A DNA stretch of 43,892 bases from an uncultured Methanobrevibacter sp. (GCF_902769175.1 NZ_CACXNW010000019.1:1-43892), one strand, 5' to 3'. Shown: positions 27,233-36,078, counted from the stretch's first letter. Translations and numbers: made by a program. Notes: generated from the sequence alone by a model not told the origin.

Positions 27233-28355
27233 GTTGGAGTGTTACTCTTAATCTATTTCTTTTTTTATTTTTTTATTTTTTTACTTTTCTTACTTCTTTT
27301 GCTCTTTTGATATTTTATTTTATTTTTTTTAACTTCTTCCCACTCTTCATCTTCTTTTTTGATTTTTAATTTTAAAATTCCTTTTTTTATTTTTCCTTCT
27401 TTTTAAGTGTAGTTCTTTTAAGCATTTTGAAAATTTATCATAATAATAATTATTTATCATCAAGATAATTATTTATCCTCAACATAGTTTTTTCTTATTT
27501 TCATTAGTTTTGATTATTCTTATCATATTTTCTTCCATTTTTGGGTATTTTCCATCAAAATTCATTTTTCCTTATTTCCATTAGTTTTCATTGTTCTCAT
27601 TATTTTTTATTCTACTGATTAATTTTTCATTCTCTTTATCATTATTTCATCATCATTTTTATTTTTTTCTCATTATTTGTCATCATTTATCATGATAATA
27701 ATTAATTTTCTTCAATTTTTTCTTCAATTTTCAAATCTTCTTTAAATTACTTATTTAATTCAATAAATAATTTAATAATTATTAAATATTATTTATCCAA
27801 TAATTAATTCTTTTTTAATTATTTACACTTTATTTAAATCTTAAAATTATTCAATCTCAATAATTATTCATTTATTTTTTTGGATTGATTTTCATTTATA
27901 ATGAATAATCGTGATAAATTATAGAAAAGTTTTTTAATAAGAAATTAAATATTCATATTTAGGTAGGACTTGGATAATTTTTAATATTGATGATATTAAT
28001 TAACTTTATTAATGAATTGTCAGATATTCTATATTTCTAAAGCCCTTTGGATTTTTTGAATTTTTGACATTTATTAAATATTATGTCATGTCGCAATTTT
28101 TTATTTTTTTTCATGTCGCCTCTTATTAATGATTCTCAATATTTATTAAATCTTTGCGGCTCTTTAATGACTATTGCCTATACTATTAATATTTATTGAT
28201 ATTTTAAATTATCTAACCTATTAGTAACTAAATTCTCCTTTTTTTTTCAAGCTGAGATGTTTATGTTATTAATTAGTCTCAAAGCCCTATCTCAAATGTG
28301 TCAACTTCTTATTTAAATCGGTTAATCCGATTAAAAAAATTTTTGGAGATTGAAA
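27233..28355. other. 1.1-kb pyrimidine-rich intergenic region, no gene seen
   Basis: The plus strand is almost only T, A and C up to about 27720, with repeated ATAATTATTTATCATCAA-like words near 27440-27480. After that it is AT-rich. I see no ORF with coding-like composition on either strand; one short Lys-rich minus-strand stretch near 27270-27400 has no start codon. TGACAT-N12-ATGTCA (28065-28088) is an inverted repeat of unknown role. The region should hold the promoter of the FdhA-like operon. Confidence 0.5.
28316..28332 (+). promoter_or_regulatory. Palindrome AATCGG-N5-CCGATT before the FdhA-like gene
   Basis: This perfect 6-bp inverted repeat ends 23 bp before the ATG at 28356, close to where a transcript would start or just inside the leader. 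It is GC-rich compared with its surroundings, so it stands out as an operator candidate. The ribosome-binding site GGAG (28345-28348) follows. Confidence 0.45.
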
Positions 28356-29502
28356 ATGCTAAAAATTAAACATACTATTTGTCCTTCTTGTTCTGTAGGT
28401 TGTGGGATAAATATTGTTTCAGGTGAGGGTAAAGTCTTGGGAACTTATCCTTACAAGAGACATCCGATTAATGAAGGAAAGAATTGTTTAAACGGTCGTG
28501 GTTCTGTTGAACAATTTGAAAATAGAATCTGCTCTCCTTCATTGGTTAAAAACAATGAATTAGTTGAATCAGATAATGAAACAGTTATAAATCTCATTAA
28601 AGAGAAATTAGGTTCCATTAATCCCTTGGATGAAGATGCAATGGATGATGTAATTGAAACGGATTAAAGAGAAATTAGGTTCCATTAATCCTGATGAACT
28701 TTGCATTCTTTGTTCTGGAAAAAACACAATCGAGGAATTAGAAGCTATAAAACAATTTGCTGAAGGTTATGGAACTGATAAAATAGGATTTTATGGATAT
28801 AATTTCCCTAATGATGATGTGGAAGTGGCATCCTATGATGATGTTTCCAATGCAAAAACAATTTTAGCTATTGGAGATATTTTAAGAGACAATCCTTTAA
28901 TTGGTAGAAGAGTAATCATTTTCAAGGAAAATGGCGGTACTCTTATTTCAGTAGACACTGTTGAAAAATCCAATACCCTATTAAATGCTACTGAATCTGT
29001 TAAAGTCGATTCAATCAGCGATTTTATTAGTGATATGGGAGATATAAAGGGTAAATTAGATGGTGACGCTGTAATATTAATCAATAAAATGGAAAATAAG
29101 GATGATTTTAATAGCTTAAAAGAATTGGCTGTTGAAACTGGTGCAAAATTACTTCCAGCATATAAACAAGCTAATATAAAAGGAGCTATGGGAATATTAA
29201 GCTCTTTGGATGCAGAAGAAATTAAGGAATTCCTTTCAGATTCTCAAGCACTTATCACTGTCAATGCAGATCCATTGGATTTCTTGTCTAAAGGTGATGT
29301 GAAAGGAAAATTCATAGTGAACATCTCTAACTTTGATAATGATTTCACAAAACTTTCCGACGTGGTGCTTCCAGGAAAACCATGGACTGAAAAATGCGGC
29401 AGCTTTATAAATGCAGAAGGCTTAAAACAAGAATTCATTTCCTCAGTATTTTCCGATGATGAAAATTTAAGTGAAATAGAAATATTTGAGAAACTTGCTT
29501 AA
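28356..29502 (+). pseudogene. Compact FdhA-like molybdopterin oxidoreductase family protein, frame broken between direct repeats
   Basis: The N-terminus is a textbook [4Fe-4S] motif of the formate dehydrogenase alpha family: C9-x2-C12-x3-C16-x27-C44. The C-terminal half has the Rossmann-like end of the domain ('KLSDVVLPGKPWTEKCGSFINAEG'). Most of the Mo/W catalytic region of a true FdhA (about 680 residues) is absent, so the protein is more like the short formate-dehydrogenase-like (Flp) proteins known next to mvh genes in Methanothermobacter. The first frame ends at TAA 28665-28667. A second frame runs from about 28654 to 29502. Removing the 67 bp between two 29-bp direct repeats would give one protein of 359 residues. 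An FdhB-like gene follows after 19 bp. Function: probable electron transfer, substrate unknown. Confidence 0.7.
28596..28691 (+). repeat. 29-bp direct repeats 67 bp apart inside the FdhA-like gene
   Basis: Bases 28596-28624 and 28663-28691 are identical (starting ATTAAAGAGAAATTAGG) and both encode KEKLGSINP. The 38 bp between them encode LDEDAMDDVIET. The offset of 67 bp is not a multiple of three, so the second copy is out of frame; deletion of one repeat plus the spacer restores the frame. Confidence 0.95.
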
Positions 29503-29521
29503 TTGAATTTTAGGTGATTTT

Positions 29522-30676
29522 ATGAGTGAAAATTATGTTCTTGCAAAAAGTAGTGAAGCTGCAATAACTGAAAATGGGGCTTGTGGTGGTGCAGTAAGTT
29601 CTATTTTCCAATATTTGCTGGCTAATGATATTGTAGATGGTGTCTTGACCCTTTCAAAAGGAGAGGATGTCTATGACGGTATCCCTAGATTTGTCACTGA
29701 CCCTGCTGAAATTCTTGAAACCTGCGGTTCACTTCACTGTGCTCCAACTATGGTTGCAGACTTGGTTTCCAAGTATCTTTCAGATAAAAGAGTTGCTGTT
29801 GCAACAAAGCCATGTGATGCTAAGGGAATCAATGAGCTTGTAAAAAGACACAGAATAGATCCTGAAAAGATTATCACTGTTGGATTGAACTGTGGTGGTA
29901 CTGTTATTCCTGAAACAGCACAGCAAATGATAGAAAAATTCTATGATGTGGATCCTTCCAAAGTAGTTAAAGAGGAAATTGATAAAGGTCAATTCATCAT
30001 TGAACTTGAAGATGGAAGCGAAAAAGGCATTAAGATAGATGATTTAGAGGAACAAGGTTACGGTCGTCGTACCAATTGTCAAAGATGTAACTTAAAGGTC
30101 CCTCGTAATGCAGATATTGCTTGTGGTAAATGGGGTTCAGAACCTGGATGGACATTTATAGAAATCAATTCAGAAAAAGGTCAGGAAATTGTCGATGGTG
30201 CTAAATCCGAAGGATTCATTGAAACAAAAGGTCCTTCTGAAAAAGCTATTGAAATCAGATCAAAAGTTGAAGGCATCATGATTAAAATGGGTAAGAGATT
30301 CCAGAATACTCAGTTTGAAGACAATTACCTAAGTGCGGAAGAATGGAAAGAGCAATGGAATAAATGTATTAAATGCTTTGCCTGTAGAGATGTTTGTCCT
30401 ATTTGCTGGTGTAATGAATGTGAACTTGAAAAGGAATACTTCAAAGACAGTGAAGATTCAGCACCTGACCCATTAGGATTCCAAGGGGTAAGATTATCTC
30501 ACATGAGCTTTAGCTGTATTAATTGTGGTCAATGTGAAGATGTATGTCCTATGGAGATACCTGTCTCAAAGATTTACCATAAATTGCAATGTGTTTATAA
30601 CGATTTAACTGGATATGAAGCAGGTCTTGGTGATGAAAAGCCTCCATTATACAGTCCACAGAAAGAAAACTTTTAA
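29522..30676 (+). CDS. Coenzyme F420 hydrogenase/dehydrogenase beta subunit family protein (FdhB-like)
   Basis: The 384-residue protein belongs to the FrhB/FdhB family, which binds FAD and exchanges electrons with coenzyme F420. The N-terminal half has 'ACGGAVSSIFQYLL', 'CGSLHCAPTM', 'KPCDAKGINELVKRH' and 'GLNCGGT', all typical of FrhB/FdhB. A Cys cluster, 'GRRTNCQRCNLKVPRNADIACGKWG', follows. The C-terminus holds two ferredoxin-like [4Fe-4S] motifs (about residues 282-300 'CIKCFACRDVCPICWC' and about 336-345 'CINCGQCEDVCP'). Length is that of a full FdhB. It lies between the FdhA-like and MvhD-like genes with gaps of 19 and 15 bp, which indicates one operon. It could be the F420-facing part of an electron-transfer complex. 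Confidence 0.9.
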   Translation: MSENYVLAKSSEAAITENGACGGAVSSIFQYLLANDIVDGVLTLSKGEDVYDGIPRFVTDPAEILETCGSLHCAPTMVADLVSKYLSDKRVAVATKPCDAKGINELVKRHRIDPEKIITVGLNCGGTVIPETAQQMIEKFYDVDPSKVVKEEIDKGQFIIELEDGSEKGIKIDDLEEQGYGRRTNCQRCNLKVPRNADIACGKWGSEPGWTFIEINSEKGQEIVDGAKSEGFIETKGPSEKAIEIRSKVEGIMIKMGKRFQNTQFEDNYLSAEEWKEQWNKCIKCFACRDVCPICWCNECELEKEYFKDSEDSAPDPLGFQGVRLSHMSFSCINCGQCEDVCPMEIPVSKIYHKLQCVYNDLTGYEAGLGDEKPPLYSPQKENF

Positions 30677-30691
30677 TTGGAGTTGAATATT

Positions 30692-31045
30692 ATGGCAGAA
30701 GATGTTAAAATAGTAGGTTTTTGTTGTAATTGGTGTTGTTATGGTGGTGCAGATACTGCAGGTACCGCACGTATGCAATATCCTCCAAATGTCCGGATCA
30801 TAAGGGTTATGTGCTCTGGAAGAATCAATCCTTCCTTGATTTTCAAGGCATTTAGGGAAGGTGCTGATGGAGTATTTGTAGGAGGTTGCCATATTGGAGA
30901 TTGCCATTATGATGCTGGAAACTATAAATGGAATAGGAGGGCTTTAATAACTAAAGCAATCATAAAGGAATTTGGAATTGATGAAGAAAGATTCCGTTTT
31001 GAGTGGATATCTGCTTCTGAAGGTGAAAATTCCAAAGAACAATGA
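30692..31045 (+). CDS. Hydrogenase iron-sulfur subunit, MvhD/FlpD family
   Basis: The 117-residue protein is a small [2Fe-2S] MvhD-type subunit. Cys residues are at 11, 12, 15 and 16 ('[12 protein letters not shown]'), then 'RVMCSGR' and '[11 protein letters not shown]'. MvhD links hydrogenase or formate dehydrogenase to HdrA of heterodisulfide reductase in methanogens without cytochromes. The ATG at 30692 is preceded by GGAG and gives the normal start ([12 protein letters not shown]); a TTG at 30677 would add five residues and is less likely. It is the last gene of the FdhA-like/FdhB-like operon. No catalytic hydrogenase subunit is nearby. Confidence 0.9.
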   Translation: MAEDVKIVGFCCNWCCYGGADTAGTARMQYPPNVRIIRVMCSGRINPSLIFKAFREGADGVFVGGCHIGDCHYDAGNYKWNRRALITKAIIKEFGIDEERFRFEWISASEGENSKEQ

Positions 31046-31172
31046 AAGAGTTCCATAAGACAATTTCAGACTTAGGACCTCTGGAATATTAGGATGATTT
31101 CATTGGAATATCTGTAAAATGCTGTTGAATTATAAAAATTATTAAAAAAAAAATAGATTTTAAATCATGTTT

Positions 31173-31303
31173 TTTTCACTTATCTTTTAGGATAATTGTT
31201 AGATAAAACATTCTAGGTTTTCACTTATCTTTTAGGATAATTGTTAGATAAAACATTCTAGGTTTTCACTTATCTTCTAAGATAATAGTAAAGACAAAAC
31301 ATT
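31173..31303. repeat. 45-bp tandem repeat, about 2.9 copies
   Basis: Units begin at 31173, 31218 and 31263 with TTTTCACTTATCTTTTAGG. The first two are identical; the third has several substitutions and decays at its end. Each unit contains TTATCT...AGATAA, so each can form a small hairpin. It lies downstream of the MvhD-like gene. Confidence 0.95.
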
Positions 31304-31845
31304 TCGAGTATTTTCTTCAAAAACAAATCGCCAATAAGGCCTCCAAATCAAAAGAAGTTTTAAGTTTAATTTAGCTCATAAATGATTAGGAATTATCCAA
31401 TCATGATTAAAGTTAGCAAATCAAATTCACTAACTTCAATCAATTTCACAAAAATAATTATTTATAAGTAGACTTTAATAAAACTTTCTTTAGGTCTTAT
31501 TTTTCATTTTTTTTAAGTTTTTTTCTAATTTTTTTTGTTGTTTTCAGTTTTTCGTTTTTTTTTTTAAGTTTTTTTTTTCTAATTTTTTTTGTAGGTTTTG
31601 GTTTTTGGTTTTTTTTTAAGTTTTTTTCTTGTTGTTTTTGTATGGTTTGGTTTTTTATACGTAAATCCTCTATTCTCATTTTTTAATTTTTTTAACTATT
31701 TTTTATCATTCCATTTCATTAGATTTATTCTATTTCTCTTCATTTTTCTATTGTGATTATAATTTAACGACTGAATTATAGTTTAACTGATAAAAATCAA
31801 TATTTTAATGAATTTATTACCTTTCAAGTGCTCTTTCTAAAACCT

Positions 31846-31876
31846 TTTTATATAACTAATTTCTAATATAATTGTA
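31846..31876 (+). promoter_or_regulatory. TATA element placing the helicase transcript start at its ATG
   Basis: TTTTTATATAA (31846-31855) is centred about 25 bp before the ATG at 31877, the usual distance to an archaeal transcription start. No ribosome-binding site is present in between. The mRNA is therefore probably leaderless. Confidence 0.55.
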
Positions 31877-33865
31877 ATGTCAGATTCAATATTTTGTCCC
31901 AACTGTGGGATGCTTAAGAAAAATTGCGTATGCGGAACATACGTTGCAGAAAGAACTAAAAAGCCTTATGTAAAGAAGGAAGACAGAAATAAGGATTCTT
32001 CTAAAAAAAAGGAAAGGAAAACATATACATCATCTAAACGGTCTAAAGGTAATTATTTTACAAGAAATAACAATTCAAAAGGCTCTTCTTCAAGTGGCAA
32101 TGGTGCAAAAGGTCTTTATCAATATGAAAACCGCAAGCCTATAACTGTCACTGAAGAATTGGATGTTCCAAATGCTGAAGTTTATGACATTGCTGAACAT
32201 GATTTGCCTAAAGAAGTGATAGACAGATTAAAAGAGGAATATCCGGAAATTCCAGAACAGATTATAGAGAATTTCCCTTTTGAAAATCCAAGAGAAGGTC
32301 AATTGGAGATTATAGCAGACATTGAAGAAGCTATTTCCAAAGGATATAAATACATTATATTGGAAGCAGGTACAGGTACCGGTAAATCTGCTGTAGCTAC
32401 TACATTGGCGAGAATGTACGAATCTGCATACATTTTAACAATGACCAAGCAGCTTCAAAAGCAGTATGCAGATGAATTTGATTTCCCTCTTGTAAAGGGA
32501 AGAGGAAACTTTGACTGCCTAAAGGATGGATTTGAAGTTACCTGTGATATGGGAGCATGTAAGACTGCACCTAAATCTGCCAAATTCTTCTGTCCATATG
32601 GAATAAGCAAAAATCCAACTTTAACTGGAGATTTAGCTTTCCAAGATTCCTTTGGTGGAGACATATTCTTCCAAACCACTGACCACTGTAAATATTGGCA
32701 GCAAAAGGCAAATGCCATCAATTCACCCATCACTTTAATGAATTATGATTATGCCATTTTAGAGTTGAATCATGTAAAGCACTTTGGAAAAAGGACCTTG
32801 TTGATTCTTGACGAAGCCCATAACATTGAAGACAAGCTGATGAGAACAATGGAAATCAACTTATACAACAGACAGCTTGAAAGGGACATTAAGAAAGTCA
32901 TAAGTCCTCAAACCCTTCAAAGTGCTGAAAAAGGCGAATGGATAATGGAAATAGATGCAATTCAAGGCCATTACTCTGATATTGAAATAAAGGATTTGCC
33001 TACAAATAAGGCAGACAGAATCAACTCTACAATTTCAAGATTAAAGGTTCTTAAGACTAATCTTGAAAAAGAACCTGGAAATTGGGTTATTGATGCAGAT
33101 GAGAATGGAGTATCCTTTAAGCCTCTTAGGGTTAACCATTATGCTGAAGACTATCTCTTTAAGCATGGAGATGTAGTAATATTTTTAAGTGCAACAATCC
33201 TATCCCATAAGATGTTTTCAAAATGGCTTGGATTGGATCCTCGTGAGGTTTATCACATTCAAGTGGACAGTCCATTTTCAGTTGAAAAAAGGCCTATTGA
33301 ATTAAGCTTAGCTGGAAAGATGTCTAAAAGCAGAGTTAAGCAGTCTGCCCCTAAATCCATTGAGATTTTACAGAAAATCCTTAAAAGACATGAGGGAGAG
33401 AAGGGACTCATTCATACAAACAGCTATAAGTGTCAAAAGTACATCACTGACCATTTATACAATTCCAGACTGATTTCCCATGGTTCCAACAATAGGGAAA
33501 GAGTTTTAAAGTTCTTTGAAGATGATGACAATCCATTGGTCCTTGTAAGCCCATCCATGAGTGAAGGTGTGGATTTGCCTTATGACAAGTGCAGATTCCA
33601 AGTGATCTATAAGATACCTTTCCCATATCTTGGGGATAAGCAAATAAATATGAGGAGAAAAAAGGATCAGCGTTGGTATGCTTATAAAACTGCAATGACT
33701 CTTGTCCAAACTTATGGTAGAGGAATGAGGGCAGAGGATGACTCTTGTGTCACTTATATCATTGATTCAGATATAAAGATGATTCTTAACAGTCCATTGT
33801 ACAAGTCATTGATTCCAGAGTTCTTTAAGGAAGCTATTGTAATTAATGATGACCGTATAATTTAA
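31877..33865 (+). CDS. XPD/DinG-like superfamily 2 DNA helicase with N-terminal zinc ribbon
   Basis: The 662-residue protein is an ATP-dependent DNA helicase of the Rad3/XPD/DinG group. Walker A is EAGTGTGKS (163-171) and Walker B is the DEAH box ILDEAHN (Asp312-His315). Cys214, 223, 228 and 239 (with Cys271 nearby) sit where XPD-type enzymes bind a [4Fe-4S] cluster. The helicase C-terminal motifs 'LVSPSMSEGVDLP' and 'QTYGRGMRAEDDSCVTYIID' are present. The N-terminus has a short zinc-ribbon-like motif, CPNCGMLKKNCVCG (residues 6-19), followed by about 70 Lys/Ser-rich, probably disordered residues; this extension is not part of the helicase core. Role: DNA repair or removal of structured or stalled DNA, inferred from the family. 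It has its own promoter and a 69-nt hairpin element after the stop. Confidence 0.9.
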   Translation: MSDSIFCPNCGMLKKNCVCGTYVAERTKKPYVKKEDRNKDSSKKKERKTYTSSKRSKGNYFTRNNNSKGSSSSGNGAKGLYQYENRKPITVTEELDVPNAEVYDIAEHDLPKEVIDRLKEEYPEIPEQIIENFPFENPREGQLEIIADIEEAISKGYKYIILEAGTGTGKSAVATTLARMYESAYILTMTKQLQKQYADEFDFPLVKGRGNFDCLKDGFEVTCDMGACKTAPKSAKFFCPYGISKNPTLTGDLAFQDSFGGDIFFQTTDHCKYWQQKANAINSPITLMNYDYAILELNHVKHFGKRTLLILDEAHNIEDKLMRTMEINLYNRQLERDIKKVISPQTLQSAEKGEWIMEIDAIQGHYSDIEIKDLPTNKADRINSTISRLKVLKTNLEKEPGNWVIDADENGVSFKPLRVNHYAEDYLFKHGDVVIFLSATILSHKMFSKWLGLDPREVYHIQVDSPFSVEKRPIELSLAGKMSKSRVKQSAPKSIEILQKILKRHEGEKGLIHTNSYKCQKYITDHLYNSRLISHGSNNRERVLKFFEDDDNPLVLVSPSMSEGVDLPYDKCRFQVIYKIPFPYLGDKQINMRRKKDQRWYAYKTAMTLVQTYGRGMRAEDDSCVTYIIDSDIKMILNSPLYKSLIPEFFKEAIVINDDRII

Positions 33866-33934
33866 CTCAAGCTTTTCGCCCAAGCTTTTCCGCCCCTTCG
33901 GGGCGCAAAACCTTGACCAAAATATTTTCACTGG
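33866..33934 (+). other. 69-nt structured element directly after the helicase stop codon (copy 2)
   Basis: Same length and order as the element after msvR: a partial duplication (CAAGCTTTTC twice), a hairpin with tip GCCCC-TTC-GGGGC, and the tail ACCAAAATATTTTCACTGG. Outer stem bases differ from copy 1 on both sides (CAAGCTTTT against AAAACCTTG), pairing except at one position. In addition CCTTGACC (33911-33918) is a perfect inverted repeat of GGTCAAGG (33943-33950), so an alternative fold is possible. Confidence 0.7.
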
Positions 33935-34043
33935 ATAACTAGGGTCAAGGGCTGTAAATTATTTGGGTTGTTAGTAAGGGGAATATTTTTTATTTTAATT
34001 TTATTTTTTATAATTTTAATTAATTTTTTCTTATTGTGATAAT

Positions 34044-34739
34044 ATGGTAGTGAGAGAAGAAATTGAAATAGAAGGAATTTCAATAATTCTGGAAAGGAAA
34101 AACATAAAGAATCTATACCTTCGGATTAAGCCTGATGGTACTGTAAAGGTTTCTTCTCCTATGAGATTATCAGATGAGGTTATAAATGACTTTGTTTTAT
34201 CAAGAATAGATTGGATTAGGGATACAAGAGCTAAAATGCTTGAAAAGCCACTTAAACCTCAATTAAAATATGTGAATGGAGAAACCCATTATATTTGGGG
34301 AGAACCTTACACTCTTCAATTAATCACCAATGAAATTGTAAAAAAAGCTATTTATGATAGTGATGAGCATGTAATTTACCTTCCAGTTCCTAAAAGGTCT
34401 AATATAAAGCAAAGGGAAAAAATCTTATTTGAACTTTATAGAGATGAAATGAATAAGAATTTAAGCTATTTCTTAGAAAAGTGCACATATTTTGTTGGTA
34501 AGGAACCGAAGGAAGTTAAAATAAGAAACATGAAGAATTGGGGAAACTGCAGAAAGGATAAAAGAATCACCTTAAATTTGAAGCTTGCTAAAAAACCACC
34601 AGTATGCACAGAATATGTTTTGATTCATGAATTGTGCCACTTGATTGAATTCAATCATGGTCCAAGATTTAAAGCTCTTATGGATAATTTCTGTCATAAT
34701 TGGAGAGAAATAAAAAGAGTATTGAATGAAGAGCAATAA
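34044..34739 (+). CDS. YgjP-type metallopeptidase domain protein (M48/SprT-like)
   Basis: The 231-residue protein is a YgjP-like (DUF45) predicted zinc metallopeptidase. The metal motif is HELCH (His195-His199) followed by 'LIEFNHGPRF', in which His205 may be the third ligand. 'MKNWGNCRKDKRITLNLKL' upstream is the other conserved block (in relatives, 'WGSCS..G.I.LN'). There is no signal peptide or membrane helix, so it should be cytoplasmic. The substrate is unknown; related SprT/WLM proteins act on DNA-protein crosslinks, but this cannot be assumed here. It follows the helicase by 178 bp in the same direction. Confidence 0.85.
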   Translation: MVVREEIEIEGISIILERKNIKNLYLRIKPDGTVKVSSPMRLSDEVINDFVLSRIDWIRDTRAKMLEKPLKPQLKYVNGETHYIWGEPYTLQLITNEIVKKAIYDSDEHVIYLPVPKRSNIKQREKILFELYRDEMNKNLSYFLEKCTYFVGKEPKEVKIRNMKNWGNCRKDKRITLNLKLAKKPPVCTEYVLIHELCHLIEFNHGPRFKALMDNFCHNWREIKRVLNEEQ

Positions 34740-34851
34740 TCCTATGGACTTCATTATTTTAATTTTTTTGCTGAATATTTTTTGTATTTATGCTTGCTGT
34801 TGTGTTTGAAAATGTCGTTTTTGTTTCATTGAAAAAGATGAAAAGGTGATT

Positions 34852-35322
34852 TTAGAAGAATCCAAAAGTCAACCCTGCTTTTTTGCAAACACAGTATCTG
34901 CAAAGGGAATTTTCATCCTTAAGATATTTTATCCTATCCTTGCAGAAGTACTCTTCATTTAAAAGATACATGTTATCTTTATTAGGATTGTTTCCAAAAG
35001 GATGCAATGGCTTCTTTGCAATTAAGGAAAGATATAAACATAAATTTCTTGTAAAATCCCTGTTTTCATCATCATATGGATCATAGATGCTGAAATAATA
35101 ATTTACATCATCCTCTATTTTTTTAACCAATGAGTCCTTTATATCAAAGTCATCTTCAATTTCCTTATCAAAGATCTCATCATAAATAGAGGAATTATAA
35201 ATTGCCAATCGTTTTGTAATGCTGTCAGGATACCTGTCATCTTGGGCTTTGTTTTTTAAATATTCTATAGGGTAATCCTTTAGGTTTTCTCTAATATATA
35301 AAATCAGTTCTGAAGCTTTCAT
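34852..35322 (-). CDS. DUF2115 (UPF0305)-like protein
   Basis: The 156-residue protein is acidic and likely mostly helical, with no signal peptide. The C-terminal block 'YLLNEEYFCKDRIKYLKDENSLCRYCVCKKAG' resembles the end of the methanogen family DUF2115/UPF0305, in which a late Cys-rich block follows a conserved '...YFC.. R.KYL' segment. The four Cys there could bind a metal. The match is by eye and moderate. Function is unknown in that family. It converges with the YgjP gene. Confidence 0.6.
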   Translation of the reverse strand: MKASELILYIRENLKDYPIEYLKNKAQDDRYPDSITKRLAIYNSSIYDEIFDKEIEDDFDIKDSLVKKIEDDVNYYFSIYDPYDDENRDFTRNLCLYLSLIAKKPLHPFGNNPNKDNMYLLNEEYFCKDRIKYLKDENSLCRYCVCKKAGLTFGFF

Positions 35323-35472
35323 ATTATCACAACATAAAATGAGAAATAGATATCAAAAGATAGAAAAAAATTAACTCTGATTTAAATCATAATATTATTT
35401 ATTGATTAAAGTATAAATAATTAAAATGCTTATTTAATAAGTTTTTTTTAAATAAAAATTTGGGGGATATTT

Positions 35473-35640
35473 ATGGAATTATTAGGTTACCAATTAATAA
35501 AAATAGATGCAACTCACTATGATGCAAGTGTACTCGCCAGATATGAGGAGTTAGGAGATATTTTATCTGCATGTGCAGAAAATGGATTGGATATAGTATT
35601 TTATAATGATGGACAATTAATTTTACAAGTAATTGAATAA
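35473..35640 (+). CDS. Small 55-residue hypothetical protein
   Basis: A short ORF starts MELLGYQLIKIDATHYDAS, and the product ends 'DIVFYNDGQLILQVIE'. Support for being real comes from a strong GGGGGAT ribosome-binding site (35462-35468) at proper distance, an upstream AT-rich promoter zone, and a balanced coding-like composition in a region that is otherwise almost only A and T. It is probably a small alpha/beta domain (strand-helix-strand-strand). It is not recognised. The stop lies 38 bp before the tRNA gene, which is on the other strand. Confidence 0.65.
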   Translation: MELLGYQLIKIDATHYDASVLARYEELGDILSACAENGLDIVFYNDGQLILQVIE

Positions 35641-35678
35641 AAAAAGTTCATTTATTTAATATTTAATTTTTTTAAAAG

Positions 35679-35754
<76 letters not shown>

Positions 35755-36078
35755 AAAATTTTTTTTTTAAAAAATTAGTGTTATACTTACTATACTTTAT
35801 TTCTTATCTTTTTTAAAATTTTAGTTTTTTTTTTTCATGATTATTTTTTAGTTAAAGATATTAATTATATAAAATAAAAATACAATTAGTTTATGAATCG
35901 CTTAAATTTCATTTAAATTTAAAAAGATAAAATTATTTAAAATGCTAAAATATTTTAAAATAATTAAAATAATTTAAAATAATTAAAAAATTTAAAAAAT
36001 TTAAAAGATTTAAAAGATTTAAAATAATTAAAATCATTTTTAAGATTTAAAATATATAAAATATTTTTTGTGATTATC
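35755..36078. promoter_or_regulatory. Low-complexity AT region with hisF and tRNA promoters
   Basis: This region is nearly pure A/T, with repeated TTAAAATAATT and TTTAAAAGA words (35930-36050), probably slippage-prone. AATATATAAA (36051-36060) is centred about 25 bp before the hisF ATG, so hisF may have a very short or no leader. The tRNA promoter must lie at its left side on the minus strand, but I cannot place it with confidence. Confidence 0.4.

Larger units (their letters stand above)
31046..31876. other. Intergenic region with 45-bp tandem repeat, low-complexity T tract and helicase promoter
   Basis: No gene is supported in these 830 bp. It holds a 45-bp tandem repeat array (31173-31303), an inverted repeat AAGTTAG-N13-CTAACTT (31410-31436), a long T/TTTAAG tract (31490-31680) and the helicase promoter. 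The Lys-rich minus-strand ORF in the T tract is an artefact of composition. Confidence 0.6.

Noticed and set aside
27270-27400. A short minus-strand coding remnant (Glu/Lys-rich)
   Set aside because: It has no start codon, is only about 40 codons between stops, and its content follows the A/G bias of that strand.
30677-30691. TTG start for the MvhD-like protein
   Set aside because: The ATG at 30692 has a GGAG site at good distance and gives the family-like N-terminus.
31173-31303. CRISPR array
   Set aside because: The 45-bp units are joined directly without unique spacers and no cas gene is nearby; the same applies to the other tandem arrays.
31497-31679. A 60-residue Lys-rich minus-strand ORF
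   Set aside because: It lies fully inside a T/TTTAAG low-complexity tract; the Lys and Asn bias is only base composition, and no ribosome-binding site is present.
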